Shown here piece after piece: positions 24,216 to 32,783 of a stretch of 64,000 nucleotides of DNA. A program made the position numbers and the translations under genes. Positions within the stretch are counted from its first letter, which is position 1. Each line of letters opens with the position of its first letter. The notes beneath the pieces were generated by a model. The model searched no databases. It worked only from the letters and a program-made list of their open reading frames with translations, and was not told where the DNA came from. Source of the DNA: Aeromonas rivipollensis (GTDB taxonomy: Bacteria > Pseudomonadota > Gammaproteobacteria > Enterobacterales > Aeromonadaceae); NCBI RefSeq assembly GCF_037811135.1, contig NZ_CP149130.1, positions 1,050,501 to 1,114,500 of the forward strand, in the 5' to 3' direction.

Positions 24216-24243
24216 TTACAAGGGGGATCGTCATGGGTAATAT
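24216..24243 (+). promoter_or_regulatory. tRNA-Ser promoter
   Basis: TTACAA (24216-24221) and TAATAT (24238-24243) are separated by 16 bases and followed by a GC-rich discriminator, 15 bases before the tRNA-Ser 5' end. Confidence 0.5.
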
Positions 24244-24258
24244 GCGTCGCACTGCTGC

Positions 24259-24346
24259 GGAGGGGTGGCAGAGCGGCTGAATGCACCGGTCTTGAAAACC
24301 GGCGATGGGCGACCATCCGTGGGTTCAAATCCCACCTCCTCCGCCA
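24259..24346 (+). tRNA. tRNA-Ser(TGA)
   Basis: 88 bases including the encoded CCA. Acceptor GGAGGGG paired with CCTCC(G), anticodon stem CCGGT/ACCGG with loop CTTGAAA (anticodon TGA, reading UCA), a long class II variable arm (CGATGGGCGACCATCC region), and the T-arm GTGGGTTCAAATCCCAC. Its terminator marks the left border of the efflux block. Confidence 0.96.
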
Positions 24347-24357
24347 TTTATTTATAG

Positions 24358-24393
24358 AGCCCATCTCAATCGTTGATTGAGATGGGCTTTTTC
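24358..24393 (+). terminator. tRNA-Ser terminator, left copy of a flanking repeat
   Basis: A 14-bp stem (24358-24371 with 24375-24388) is followed by a T run. Its 3' part (24373-24393) recurs with one base missing at 31111-31130, at the far side of the efflux gene block. Confidence 0.9.
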
Positions 24394-24402
24394 GTATTCG
24401 CG

Positions 24403-24727
24403 TGCCACAGGCCAGCGCCATGGCGTGATCATCATCCTCTTCGAAGGTGCGCCGAATGGTGCCGAGCACGCAGGGCATGATCATCGCACCTCCCGGGGCC
24501 AGCAACCCCCGCGCATCGGTCAGCATGACCGGCGTCGGCGCATAGGCGGCCAGCAGGGAGGCAACCCCGAAGATGGTCAGCCCGCTGAGCAGCAGGCGGC
24601 GGTTGCCGATACAGTCCGCCTGGGTGCCCATGGGCATCCGCAGCCCCGCCATCAGCAGCGGATAGATGTCGATGATCCAGAGCACCTGGGTGGTAGAAGC
24701 GCCGAGGGCCTGGGCCAGGGAGGGCAC
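24403..24727 (-). pseudogene. Remnant of an MFS (DHA2/SmvA-like) drug exporter
   Basis: The minus-strand frame reads VPSLAQALGASTTQVLWIIDIYPLLMAGLRMPMG, then GNRRLLLSGLTIFGVASLLAAYAP and GGAMIMPCVLGTIRRTFEEDDDHAMAL. This is the first quarter of a 14-helix DHA2-type exporter (helices 2-4 and part of the A loop). It lacks its N-terminal start region, is cut after about 110 residues at the tRNA-Ser terminator repeat, and then reads on through the tRNA complement. It is a broken gene; it directly abuts the 3' end of the RND pump gene. Confidence 0.8.
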
Positions 24728-24745
24728 AGAGGTGGATCGCCGGCA

Positions 24746-27700
24746 TCATGACGCCCCTCGCCGCGTTGTACGCCAGGCCTGAAGGCGCTCCTGCGCCCCT
24801 ATGATGAAGACAAAAAAGACCGGCACGAAGAAGATGGCCAGCAGGGTGCCGCTGATCATGCCACCGAACACGCCGGTGCCGATGGCATGCTGGGTCTCAG
24901 CGCTGGCACCGCTGGCGAGCATCAAGGGCACCACGCCCAGGGTGAAGGCCAGCGAGGTCATCAGAATGGGGCGCAGGCGCAGGCGGGCAGCAGTGACAGC
25001 CGCATCAAGCAGCGAGCGCCCTTCACTGTGCAACTGGCGCGCAAACTCCACGATGAGGATGGCATTCTTGGCCGACAGACCGATGATGGTGATCATGCCT
25101 ACTTTAAAGAAGACGTCGTTGGGCATGCCGCGCAGCATCACGGCCGCGACGGCACCGAGCAGGCCCAGCGGCACCACCAACATCACGGAGAGCGGGATCG
25201 ACCAGCTTTCATAGAGTGCCGCCAGCACCAGGAAGACCACCAGCGCCGACAACAGCATCAGCAGGGGGGCCTGCTCGGCTGACTGGCGCTCTTGCAACGA
25301 CTGTCCCGTCCAGGCCAATGCGAAGCCTGGCGGCAATTGCGCCACCAGACGCTCCATCTCCGCCATCGCCGCTCCGCTGGAGATGCCGGGCGCTGCCCCT
25401 CCGGCAATACGCACGGCAGGGAAGCCATCGAAGCGCATCATTTGTTGCGGCGATTCGCGCCATTCCGGTGTCACCACCTCCCGCAAGGAGACCATGCCGC
25501 CGCTGGCATTGCGCACCCGCAGGCCGAGCACGTCATCGAGCTGCATGCGCGCCGACGCGTCGGCCTGCAGAATGACCTGCTGCATGTGCCCGCCGTTGGG
25601 GAAGTCGTTGACGTATAGCGACCCCATTGCGGCCGACAGGGTACTGCTTACTCTGGCGAACGAGAGTCCCATGGCTTCGGCCTTCTGTCGGTTGATCTCG
25701 AGGTGAATGCTCTCGCCGGGAGGCAGATTGTCGGGATACACATCACTGACTACCTGGCTTTTGGCGGCCAGTTCCAGCAGTTGTGCCTGAGCGGCCAGCA
25801 GCGCGGCATCTCCCCGGTTGGCTCTGTCTTGCAGGAACAGGGTGAAGCCGGAGGCGGTGCCCAGCTCGTCGATGGCGGGCGGCAGCAAGCTCATTACCGT
25901 GCCTTCAGGAATATTTGCCATAGCCGCTTGTGCCAGATCTGCCTCTTCGGCGGCCGTGGCGCCATGACGCTGATCCCAATCTTTGAGCATGGTGAAGGCC
26001 ATGGCCGCATTGGGGCCTGCGCCGGAGAAGCTGAAGCCCTGCACCACCAGGTTGGTGTCCAGCGCCTCGCGAGAGGCGACGTGAGTCTCGAAGGCCTTGA
26101 CCACCTCAAGGGTACGCTCGCTGGTGGCGCCGGTCGGCAGCTGGATGGAGGTCATGAAGTAGCCCTGATCCTCGTCTGGCAGGAAAGAGGAGGGCAGCTG
26201 AGCGGCGGCGATGGCTAGCACGGCGCAGAGGGCGGCAAAGGTTGCCATCATCCGTCCGCTGCGTCCGACCAGCCGGGTTACCCGCGCACCGTAGCCTGCC
26301 GTGAACCGCTCGAACCCCCGGTTGAAGGCACCGAAAAAGCCGCGCTTCTCATGATGATCTGGACTGACCGGACGCAGCAGGGTGGCGCAGAGCGCAGGCG
26401 TCAGGGTCAGGGCGAGGAAGGCCGAAATGAGGATCGAGACAGCCATCGACAGGGTGAACTGCTGGTAGATGACCCCCACCGAACCGCTGCCAAACGCCAT
26501 GGGGAGAAACACCGCCGTGAGCACCAGGGTAATGCCGATCACCGCCCCGGTGATCTCCTTCATGGCTTGCGACGTCGCCTCCCTGGGCGACAGCCCCCGG
26601 GTGGCCATCAGGCGCTCGACGTTCTCCACCACCACGATGGCGTCGTCGACTATGATGCCGATGGCCAGCACCATGCCGAACATGGTGAGGGAGTTGATGG
26701 AAAAGCCGGCCAGCAGCATCACCGCGAAGGTGCCGAGCAGCGCTATGGGGGCGACGATGGCCGGGATCAGGGTGTAGCGCAGGTTCTGCAGGAAGAGGAA
26801 CATCACCAGGAACACCAGCACCATGGCTTCCAGCAGGGTGTGGATCACCTTGTCGATGGAGACCTTGACGAAGGGGGCCGAGTCAAACGGGATCGAATAG
26901 GCCATGCCCGCCGGCAGGGTGGGGGCGAGCTGGGCGAGACGGGTGCGCACCCCATCGGCGGTACGCACGGCGTTGGCTCCGGGGGAGAGCTGAATGGCGG
27001 CGCTGGTGGCGGCCACGCCGTTCTCGCGGTTGGAGAAGGCGTAGGATTGCGCCCCTAGCTCGACCCGGGCGACATCACCCAGCACCAGCTTGGCGCCATC
27101 GCCACCGGCTCGCAGCACGATGGCGGCGAATGCCTCGGGGGTCGTCAGCTGCCCTTGAACCGTGAGGGGAACCGTCAGGCGTTGCCCCGGCAGGGCGGGT
27201 TCATCACCGAGGCGCCCCGGTGCAATCTGGATGTTCTGCTGCTCGATGGCCTGCGCCACCTCGCTGATGGTCAGCCCGTAGGCGGCGAGTTTGGCCGGAT
27301 CTACCCAGATGCGCATGGCCTGCTCGGCGCCAAACAGCTGCACTCGTCCCACCCCGTCGATGCGGCGCAGCTCCTGCACAATATTGCGTGCCATGTAGTC
27401 GTTGAGGGCAACCTCATCGAAGCGGCCATCCGGTGAGGTCATGCCGACCATCATCAGAAAGCCGGATGAGGCGGACTCCACCTGCAGGCCGGTTTGCCGC
27501 ACCGCTTGCGGTAAACGGGGTTCGACCGCCTTGATGCGGTTTTGCACGTCCATCTGGGCCAGCTCCGGATCGGTGCCCGGCTTGAAGGTGGCAGTGATCT
27601 GCGCGCTGCCCGAGGCGTCCACCGACGACTCGAAGTAGAGCAGGTTCTTCACTCCCGACAGCTCGCGTTCGATCAGGCTCACCACCGCATCGTTCAGGGT

Positions 27701-27865
27701 CTGCGGCGTGGCGCCCGGATAGGTGGCATAGAGGGTCACCGACACCGGCGCCACCGAGGGATAGCGGGAGATGGGGAGCTTGGGGATGGCGATGACCCCA
27801 GCCAGCACGATGAAGAGGGCGATCACCCAGGAAAACACCGGGCGATGGATAAAAAACTGCGGCAT
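24746..27865 (-). CDS. RND multidrug efflux permease, AdeB-like
   Basis: 1039 residues. It starts PQFFIHRPVFSWVIALFIVLAG and contains the proton-relay Asp pair in GIIVDDAIVVVENVER and the Lys in GLSAKNAILIVEFA, typical of HAE-1 RND pumps. Long stretches such as VIHTLLEAMVLVFLVMFLFL and SINSLTMFGMVLAIG resemble Acinetobacter AdeB from memory. It exports drugs from periplasm or inner membrane with a membrane fusion protein and an outer-membrane channel. The fusion-protein gene is 15 bases upstream; no outer-membrane channel gene is present, so a chromosomal TolC-like channel is probably used. Confidence 0.92.
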   Translation of the reverse strand: MPQFFIHRPVFSWVIALFIVLAGVIAIPKLPISRYPSVAPVSVTLYATYPGATPQTLNDAVVSLIERELSGVKNLLYFESSVDASGSAQITATFKPGTDPELAQMDVQNRIKAVEPRLPQAVRQTGLQVESASSGFLMMVGMTSPDGRFDEVALNDYMARNIVQELRRIDGVGRVQLFGAEQAMRIWVDPAKLAAYGLTISEVAQAIEQQNIQIAPGRLGDEPALPGQRLTVPLTVQGQLTTPEAFAAIVLRAGGDGAKLVLGDVARVELGAQSYAFSNRENGVAATSAAIQLSPGANAVRTADGVRTRLAQLAPTLPAGMAYSIPFDSAPFVKVSIDKVIHTLLEAMVLVFLVMFLFLQNLRYTLIPAIVAPIALLGTFAVMLLAGFSINSLTMFGMVLAIGIIVDDAIVVVENVERLMATRGLSPREATSQAMKEITGAVIGITLVLTAVFLPMAFGSGSVGVIYQQFTLSMAVSILISAFLALTLTPALCATLLRPVSPDHHEKRGFFGAFNRGFERFTAGYGARVTRLVGRSGRMMATFAALCAVLAIAAAQLPSSFLPDEDQGYFMTSIQLPTGATSERTLEVVKAFETHVASREALDTNLVVQGFSFSGAGPNAAMAFTMLKDWDQRHGATAAEEADLAQAAMANIPEGTVMSLLPPAIDELGTASGFTLFLQDRANRGDAALLAAQAQLLELAAKSQVVSDVYPDNLPPGESIHLEINRQKAEAMGLSFARVSSTLSAAMGSLYVNDFPNGGHMQQVILQADASARMQLDDVLGLRVRNASGGMVSLREVVTPEWRESPQQMMRFDGFPAVRIAGGAAPGISSGAAMAEMERLVAQLPPGFALAWTGQSLQERQSAEQAPLLMLLSALVVFLVLAALYESWSIPLSVMLVVPLGLLGAVAAVMLRGMPNDVFFKVGMITIIGLSAKNAILIVEFARQLHSEGRSLLDAAVTAARLRLRPILMTSLAFTLGVVPLMLASGASAETQHAIGTGVFGGMISGTLLAIFFVPVFFVFIIGAQERLQAWRTTRRGAS

Positions 27866-27880
27866 GGATAACTCTCCGAT

Positions 27881-29038
27881 TCAGCGAATGCCACCGTCAG
27901 CCGGTTGGCTGACAGCGGGTGGTTGCCAAGGGGAAGCTGTGACCTGAACCCCCGGGGTCAGACGGTCGATCCCTTCGATCACCACCTGTTGCCCGGCACT
28001 GAGCCCGGACGCGATGCGGTACTGGTTATTCACCAGTTCAGCGGTATTGACCGGAACCAGCTGTGCCTGCCCCTGGCCATCCACCACCCACACGCTGGTC
28101 TGACCCGAGGTGCGAACTACCGCCTGCTGGGGCACGGTCAGGGCGTTGGCATAGCGGGCACGGGGGATGCGCGCCTGCACATAGAGGCCGGGCAACAGGC
28201 GCCGTTCAGGGTTATCCACCAGCACCCGCAGCAGCACGTCGCCGGTTCCGGCATCGACCTCGATACCGGAGAAGAGGATGTGCCCCTGCATGCCCAGCGG
28301 TGTGCCATTGCTGCCGAGGATCTCCACCGCCAGTTCCGGTGCCGTTGAGCCAGCTTGCTGGCGCAGGGATTCCAGCACCGAGGCCGGTTGGCGCACATCG
28401 ACGTAGACCTGATCGATCTGCTGGATCCTGGCCATGGGGGTGGTATCGGTGGGCGACACCAGAGCCCCTTCACTCACCAGCGCCTGATCGATACGTCCGG
28501 CGATGGGGGCCTCCACGCTGGCAAATTGCAGGTTCAGTTGGTGCCGGGCCAGAGTCGCCCTGGCCTGGGCTACATCGGCGGCCGCCTGATCCCGCTGGGA
28601 GATCGCATCGTCATAGGTCTGGCGGCTGATGGCGTCGGTGCGCAGCAGCGGCTGCAGGCGCTCAATCTGGATGCGGGCGCGAGCCAGCACGGCCTCGGCC
28701 CGTTGCAATGCGGCGGCGGCGCTGTCGACATCGGCCTTGAAGGGGGCCGGGTTTATCTGGAACAGCACTGTGCCTGCGCTGATCTCGGCGCCCTGCTCGA
28801 ACAGGCGGCGCTGCACGATACCGCTGATCTGGGCGCGAATGTCGGCGCTGCGCAGTGCCGCCACCCGGGCGGGCAGATCCTCGCTGATGACCAGCTCCCG
28901 ACCAGTCAATGTCAGCACCGACACCTGAGGAGGGGCGGGTGCCTCCTGCTCTTGCGGCGCGACATCGCACCCCGCCAACCCGAATGCGGCAATGACGGCG
29001 AGCAGGGCGCCCGCATACCGCTGTTTTACAAACATCAT
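27881..29038 (-). CDS. RND efflux membrane fusion protein, AdeA-like
   Basis: 385 residues; lipoprotein signal with lipobox LAGC (about residues 21-24). The HlyD-type plan is visible: PARVAALRSADIRAQISGIVQRRLFEQGAEI (lipoyl half), a helical hairpin (AAALQRAEAVLARARIQIERLQPL), then VEAPIAGRIDQALVSEGALV and RYANALTVPQQAVVR. It links the RND permease to the outer-membrane channel and is co-transcribed with it. GAGGTGAGTGG lies before the start; ATG at 29035 is also possible. It is divergent from the response-regulator gene. Confidence 0.92.
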   Translation of the reverse strand: MMFVKQRYAGALLAVIAAFGLAGCDVAPQEQEAPAPPQVSVLTLTGRELVISEDLPARVAALRSADIRAQISGIVQRRLFEQGAEISAGTVLFQINPAPFKADVDSAAAALQRAEAVLARARIQIERLQPLLRTDAISRQTYDDAISQRDQAAADVAQARATLARHQLNLQFASVEAPIAGRIDQALVSEGALVSPTDTTPMARIQQIDQVYVDVRQPASVLESLRQQAGSTAPELAVEILGSNGTPLGMQGHILFSGIEVDAGTGDVLLRVLVDNPERRLLPGLYVQARIPRARYANALTVPQQAVVRTSGQTSVWVVDGQGQAQLVPVNTAELVNNQYRIASGLSAGQQVVIEGIDRLTPGVQVTASPWQPPAVSQPADGGIR

Positions 29039-29059
29039 CCACTCACCTCGTTAAACCGT

Positions 29060-29085
29060 CTCTCCGGTGTGATGTGGCCGGAGAG
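29060..29085. promoter_or_regulatory. Inverted repeat between efflux operon and two-component genes
   Basis: CTCTCCGG (29060-29067) and CCGGAGAG (29078-29085) form a perfect 8-bp inverted repeat with a 10-base spacer in the divergent region. It is a candidate binding site for the adjacent OmpR-family response regulator (inference). Confidence 0.5.
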
Positions 29086-29195
29086 TGCATCGAGCGGCCA
29101 TTATGGCGAGGGGCTATTGCGAATGATTCGAGGCTTTGTGGAGAATCCATGGAGGCGATGATAAAGTTCAACGCCACCTTTTTTCGAGTCCGACT

Positions 29196-29924
29196 ATGTC
29201 CCATCTCAATGCTTCCGCCAGCCCGGTGGGCCAGTCACTGGTTCTGATTGCAGAGGATGAAGCCGAGATCGCCGACATCCTCGCCGCTTACCTGCAACGT
29301 CATGGGTTGCGCTCCCTGCACGCCGCCGATGGCCGTGAAGCGCTGGCCATGCATCAGGCATTCAAACCCGACCTCCTGCTGCTGGATGTGCAGATGCCGC
29401 AACTGGATGGCTGGCAGGTGCTCAGCGAGATCCGGGCGCGCGGCGACACGCCGGTGATCATGCTGACCGCCCTCGATCAGGATCTCGACAAGCTAATGGG
29501 GCTGCGCATGGGGGCGGATGACTATGTGGTCAAACCCTTCAATCCGGCCGAAGTGGTAGCGCGAGTGCAGGCCGTGCTCAGGCGCACCCGAGCCGTAAAG
29601 CCTGCCACGGCGAACGTGTTGCGGGTCGGCCTGTTTCAGATCGATCTGGAGAGCCACGAGGCCAGCCTTTGCCGCGATGAGGGGCAGCAGGTGCTGGAGC
29701 TGACCTTGACCGAGTTCAAGTTGCTCGCCTCTTTGATGCGGGCGCCAAAACGGGTGTTCAGCCGCGCCGAACTGCTGACTCACTGCTTGCCGGAGGGGGA
29801 TACCCAGGAGCGTACAGTGGATAGCCACATCAGCAAGTTGCGCAAAAAACTGGAGACACACGGCATTCAGGGGGTCCCCGCCAGTGTCTGGGGCGTTGGC
29901 TATCGCTTCGGGGGCGATGCATGA
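29196..29924 (+). CDS. OmpR-family response regulator (AdeR-like)
   Basis: 242 residues. The receiver domain has LIAEDEAEIADI, phospho-acceptor Asp in LLLLDVQMPQLDGW, VIMLTA and KPFNPAEVVARV. The C-terminal OmpR winged helix has ELTLTEFKLLASLMRAPKRVFSRAELL and TVDSHISKLRKKL then VWGVGYRF. Upstream in-frame starts reach 29136, but 29196 (MSHLNASAS) gives the normal length. It overlaps the kinase gene by 4 bases and is divergent from the RND operon, the adeRS/adeAB arrangement, so it probably controls that operon. Confidence 0.92.
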   Translation: MSHLNASASPVGQSLVLIAEDEAEIADILAAYLQRHGLRSLHAADGREALAMHQAFKPDLLLLDVQMPQLDGWQVLSEIRARGDTPVIMLTALDQDLDKLMGLRMGADDYVVKPFNPAEVVARVQAVLRRTRAVKPATANVLRVGLFQIDLESHEASLCRDEGQQVLELTLTEFKLLASLMRAPKRVFSRAELLTHCLPEGDTQERTVDSHISKLRKKLETHGIQGVPASVWGVGYRFGGDA

Positions 29925-31000
29925 AATCGGCGCCCGGCCTTCGCAGGCAGATCATCCGCTCTCTGGGCCTGATGACGCTTGGTATCATCTCCCTCGCGGT
30001 GATCGGCACCTATGTGTTTTATGGCATCGCCGTGGCGTTTGTGCCGGGCAGCATCTCCGAGACCTGGGTGCCCTCCAGAGTCGAGATGATCTGGATCGGC
30101 TCCACCATTCTCATTGCATTGGGGATGGCGCTTTACGTGGCGGTTCGCCTCTCTCGCCGCATCCTGACTCCCCTCAACTCGGTGGCAACCAGCCTGCGCG
30201 AGGTGGCCGAGGGCAAACTCGATGCCCGTGTGCCGGAGGATGAGCAGGCGATCGGGGAGACGGCGCAACTGGTGCGCGACTTCAACGCCATGGCCGAGCG
30301 GCTGCAGAGCATGACCCGCGAGCGGGAGTTCTGGAATGCCGCCATCGCCCACGAATTGCGCACTCCGGTGACCATTTTGCGCGGCCGCTTGCAGGGGCTG
30401 GCCGAAGGGGTATTTCCTCCCAGTAGCGAACTCTTCGAGGGGTTGCTGCGTCAGGTGGAGGGGCTCAATCACCTGATCGAGGATTTGCGGGTATTGAGCC
30501 TCAACGACAGCGGTCATCTGGAGTTGCAGCGGACCGAGGTCAGGCTGGCCGACGAGCTTGCCGTGGTGCTTGAGGCATTTGCCAGCCCTCTGGCGGCGAG
30601 CGGATTTGTGTTGCAACGGGAGCTCGATAGCGAACTTCATGTTTGCTGCGATCTGTTTCGTATCCGTCAGGCCCTGATGGCGCTGCTGGAAAATGCCCAG
30701 AAGCACGCGGTGCCGGGCATGCTGACAGTGCGCCTGCAACGCTCGGGTGCCTTGTGCGCCCTGAGCCTGGAAGATGAGGGGCCTGGCATCGGCGAGGAGG
30801 TTGCTGCCTATGTTTTCGATGCGTTTCGCCGGGGGGAGCCGTCGCGTTCGCGCAAGAGCGGCGGCAGCGGGCTCGGACTCGCCGTGGTCAAGGCCATTGC
30901 CGAGGCCCACGGCGGCAGCGCCCTCTGCCAGCCCAACGGGTGGGGCGGCACCACATTCCTGCTTTCCTGGCCCATCCTGGCCGCTGACGACAGGCCATGA
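29921..31000 (+). CDS. Sensor histidine kinase (AdeS-like)
   Basis: 359 residues. Two membrane helices (LGIISLAVIGTYVFYGIAVAFV and IWIGSTILIALGMALYVAV) flank a short periplasmic part; a HAMP domain follows (RILTPLNSVATSLREVAEGKLDARV). The H-box is AIAHELRTPVTILRG, the N-box ALLENAQKHA, and the G-boxes EDEGPGIGEE and GGSGLGLAVVKAIAEAHGG. It forms a pair with the overlapping response regulator. Point mutations in AdeS-type kinases are a known cause of pump overexpression in Acinetobacter. Confidence 0.92.
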   Translation: MKSAPGLRRQIIRSLGLMTLGIISLAVIGTYVFYGIAVAFVPGSISETWVPSRVEMIWIGSTILIALGMALYVAVRLSRRILTPLNSVATSLREVAEGKLDARVPEDEQAIGETAQLVRDFNAMAERLQSMTREREFWNAAIAHELRTPVTILRGRLQGLAEGVFPPSSELFEGLLRQVEGLNHLIEDLRVLSLNDSGHLELQRTEVRLADELAVVLEAFASPLAASGFVLQRELDSELHVCCDLFRIRQALMALLENAQKHAVPGMLTVRLQRSGALCALSLEDEGPGIGEEVAAYVFDAFRRGEPSRSRKSGGSGLGLAVVKAIAEAHGGSALCQPNGWGGTTFLLSWPILAADDRP

Positions 31001-31030
31001 CTCCTGCCAGCTGCCTCCTTTATCTGTTGC

Positions 31031-31041
31031 GGGGGGGGGGG
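31031..31041. repeat. Homopolymer of 11 G
   Basis: Eleven consecutive G follow the kinase gene by about 30 bases. It lies outside any gene; such tracts are slippage-prone and also prone to sequencing error. Confidence 0.9.
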
Positions 31042-31110
31042 CGAGAAACCTGATCCGCGGCGATGGATGGCCGAGGTTATGCCCTTCTCCACACATCCAA
31101 GTTCTTCCGA

Positions 31111-31130
31111 TTGATTGAGATGGCTTTTTC
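31111..31130 (+). repeat. Right copy of the tRNA-Ser terminator fragment
   Basis: This 20-base stretch (TTGATTGAGATGG-CTTTTTC) repeats 24373-24393 with a single base missing. Together they bracket the MFS remnant, RND operon and two-component genes, consistent with insertion at the tRNA-Ser terminator. The matching upstream arm of the hairpin is absent here. Confidence 0.85.
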
Positions 31131-31209
31131 TGGTCTGTGAGTGTTCTGCTCCCGTCCCTTCGCCGACGCCATGCTCTTGTTCCATCTCACAACGTCGGCG
31201 CGGCCGATC

Positions 31210-32292
31210 TCAGGCCAGGGCCCCAGACAGCCCTTGTGCCAGGTAACCCATCAGGATGGCCATTCCCAGGATCACGGTGAGGAATGCCACTATCATGGGG
31301 GTTCTGAACATCGACTTGAGCAGGATCACCTCGGTCAGGCTGGCCCCCGCACTGCCGATGATGAGTGCCATCACTGCCCCCATGCCCATCCCTTTGCCCA
31401 GCAGCACAGATGCCAGAGGGATCACGGCTTCTGCCCGGATATAGAGCGGAATACCCACCACTGCGCTGAATGGAATGGCCAGCGGGTTGTCAGCCCCGGC
31501 GTGGGCGGCTATCCACTCTGCCGGAATAAAGCCGTAGATAAATGACCCGACGAGCACTCCCAGCAGCAGATAGGGCAGCACCTCCCTGAATTGCTGCCAG
31601 GCATCCGCCCGCGCCTTGGCGAAGGCCGTGGATCTCACTGGCGCATGAGTCAGGGCCGCAGAGCCGTCTGCGCAGCAAGAGAGGGCTGGCGAGGCCTCGG
31701 GTTGTGCGGGACGGCAAGATGCCTGAGCCTTTAACGGTGTGACTGACTTGATAGCCTTGTTTGAGCAGCAAGCTGCTGCGCTCACACTGGCAGCTTCACT
31801 CGTCGTGGTGCCACAGCCTGTGCCACAGCTGCTTGGCTTGGCCTCTTTGGGGTCAATCACATGACGCTCGAATCCCAGCATGTCCAGCAGCATGCTCGCC
31901 AGTACAGAGACGCCGGCGGCGATAACGGCATACAGGACCGTCAGTTTCCAGCCGAAGGTGACCCACATCAGGCCGACGATGATCGGATTGAGCAGCGGCG
32001 AGACGAACAGAAAGGTCAGGGTGGGTCCGAAACCGGCTTTGGCGGACAGGAGTCCGCGCAGCATGGGAATGGTCGAGCAACTGCAAAAGGGGGTCAGGGC
32101 GCCCAGTACAGCCGAAATCAAATAGCCTCTGCCTTTTCGAGCCCCCAGCATGGCCTGGATCTTGGCATCGGGGATCTTCTGGCGGATCAGGCTGACGGCG
32201 GCACTGATCACCAGGAACAGCACCGAGAGTTCGACGGCCAGCAACACAAACATCCGAGATGCATCCGTCAGCATGGTTAACCAGTCATTCAT
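31210..32292 (-). CDS. COG0701 permease (ArsP / SO_0444-like metal(loid) efflux)
   Basis: 360 residues with about eight membrane helices. The family signature ALTPFCSCSTIPMLRGLL (Cys-Ser-Cys) lies in the first half and ALIIGSAGASLTEVILL in the second. The long central loop is very Cys-rich (SSCGTGCGTT, AACCSN, CRPAQ, SCCAD), suggesting soft-metal or As(III) binding. ArsP exports organoarsenicals; the SO_0444 branch is annotated for Cu/Zn export. AGGA is well spaced to the ATG at 32292, so the GTG at 32298 is not preferred. It is divergent from an arsR gene in an arsenic cluster, favouring an arsenic-related role. Confidence 0.8.
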   Translation of the reverse strand: MNDWLTMLTDASRMFVLLAVELSVLFLVISAAVSLIRQKIPDAKIQAMLGARKGRGYLISAVLGALTPFCSCSTIPMLRGLLSAKAGFGPTLTFLFVSPLLNPIIVGLMWVTFGWKLTVLYAVIAAGVSVLASMLLDMLGFERHVIDPKEAKPSSCGTGCGTTTSEAASVSAAACCSNKAIKSVTPLKAQASCRPAQPEASPALSCCADGSAALTHAPVRSTAFAKARADAWQQFREVLPYLLLGVLVGSFIYGFIPAEWIAAHAGADNPLAIPFSAVVGIPLYIRAEAVIPLASVLLGKGMGMGAVMALIIGSAGASLTEVILLKSMFRTPMIVAFLTVILGMAILMGYLAQGLSGALA

Positions 32293-32352
32293 CTTCACAT
32301 CCTCTTGGGTTTGACTATATTTCTAAAATAATCGAAGTGTGTGGGTGGTCAA

Positions 32353-32378
32353 GATATTTCTGGTAATATCGAAATATC
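32353..32378. promoter_or_regulatory. Operator-like inverted repeat before arsR1
   Basis: GATATTTC-N10-GAAATATC (32353-32360, 32371-32378) is a perfect inverted repeat in the short divergent region between the permease and the first arsR gene, 22 bases before the arsR start. It is probably the ArsR operator for both genes. Confidence 0.65.
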
Positions 32379-32399
32379 ATCGATGAAGAGGGTTGGAGC

Positions 32400-32696
32400 A
32401 TGGAGCTGGAAGCGGTCGCCAAGGCATTGAAAGAGTTGGGTCATCCGACTCGCTTGTTCATTTTCAAGCACCTGGTCAAGGCCGGGGAGCAAGGCCTGCC
32501 CGTGGGAGACTTGCAAAAGCAGCTCGCCATTCCCGCCTCGACCCTGAGCCATCATATTGCCGCTCTGGTTTCGGTCGGGCTGGTCAAGCAGAACCGGGAG
32601 AGCCGCACCCTGCTGTGCGTCTCTCAATACGAGGTGCTGGAAGAGATCATCGCGTTTTTCCGCGAGGAGTGCTGTGTGAACGACAAGAGGGAGTGA
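32400..32696 (+). CDS. arsR: ArsR-family regulator (first)
   Basis: 98 residues. The winged HTH reads AKALKELGHPTRLFIFKHLVKAGEQGLPVGDLQKQLAIPASTLSHHIAALVSVGLV; the C-terminus ends FFREECCVNDKRE with a Cys pair near the dimer interface. It lacks the classical ELCVC motif, so As(III) would be sensed by the C-terminal Cys residues. Divergent from the COG0701 permease with an inverted repeat between them, so it probably represses both. Confidence 0.88.
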   Translation: MELEAVAKALKELGHPTRLFIFKHLVKAGEQGLPVGDLQKQLAIPASTLSHHIAALVSVGLVKQNRESRTLLCVSQYEVLEEIIAFFREECCVNDKRE

Positions 32697-32726
32697 GGAG
32701 ATCGACGATAGGCTCTGGTCGTGTTG

Positions 32727-32740
32727 ATCATTTCAATGAT
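32727..32740. promoter_or_regulatory. Operator-like inverted repeat before arsR2
   Basis: ATCATT-TC-AATGAT (32727-32740) is an imperfect palindrome 44 bases before the second arsR gene, in the expected position for an ArsR operator controlling the main ars operon. Confidence 0.4.
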
Positions 32741-32783
32741 TCTTGTATAGTTGAAGTCATGAAGTGAATGAAGGGGAAGTTCC

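Noticed and set aside
24179..24402. Extension of the MFS reading frame through tRNA-Ser
   Set aside because: It runs across the complement of the tRNA and its terminator; only the part homologous to an exporter is kept, as a pseudogene.
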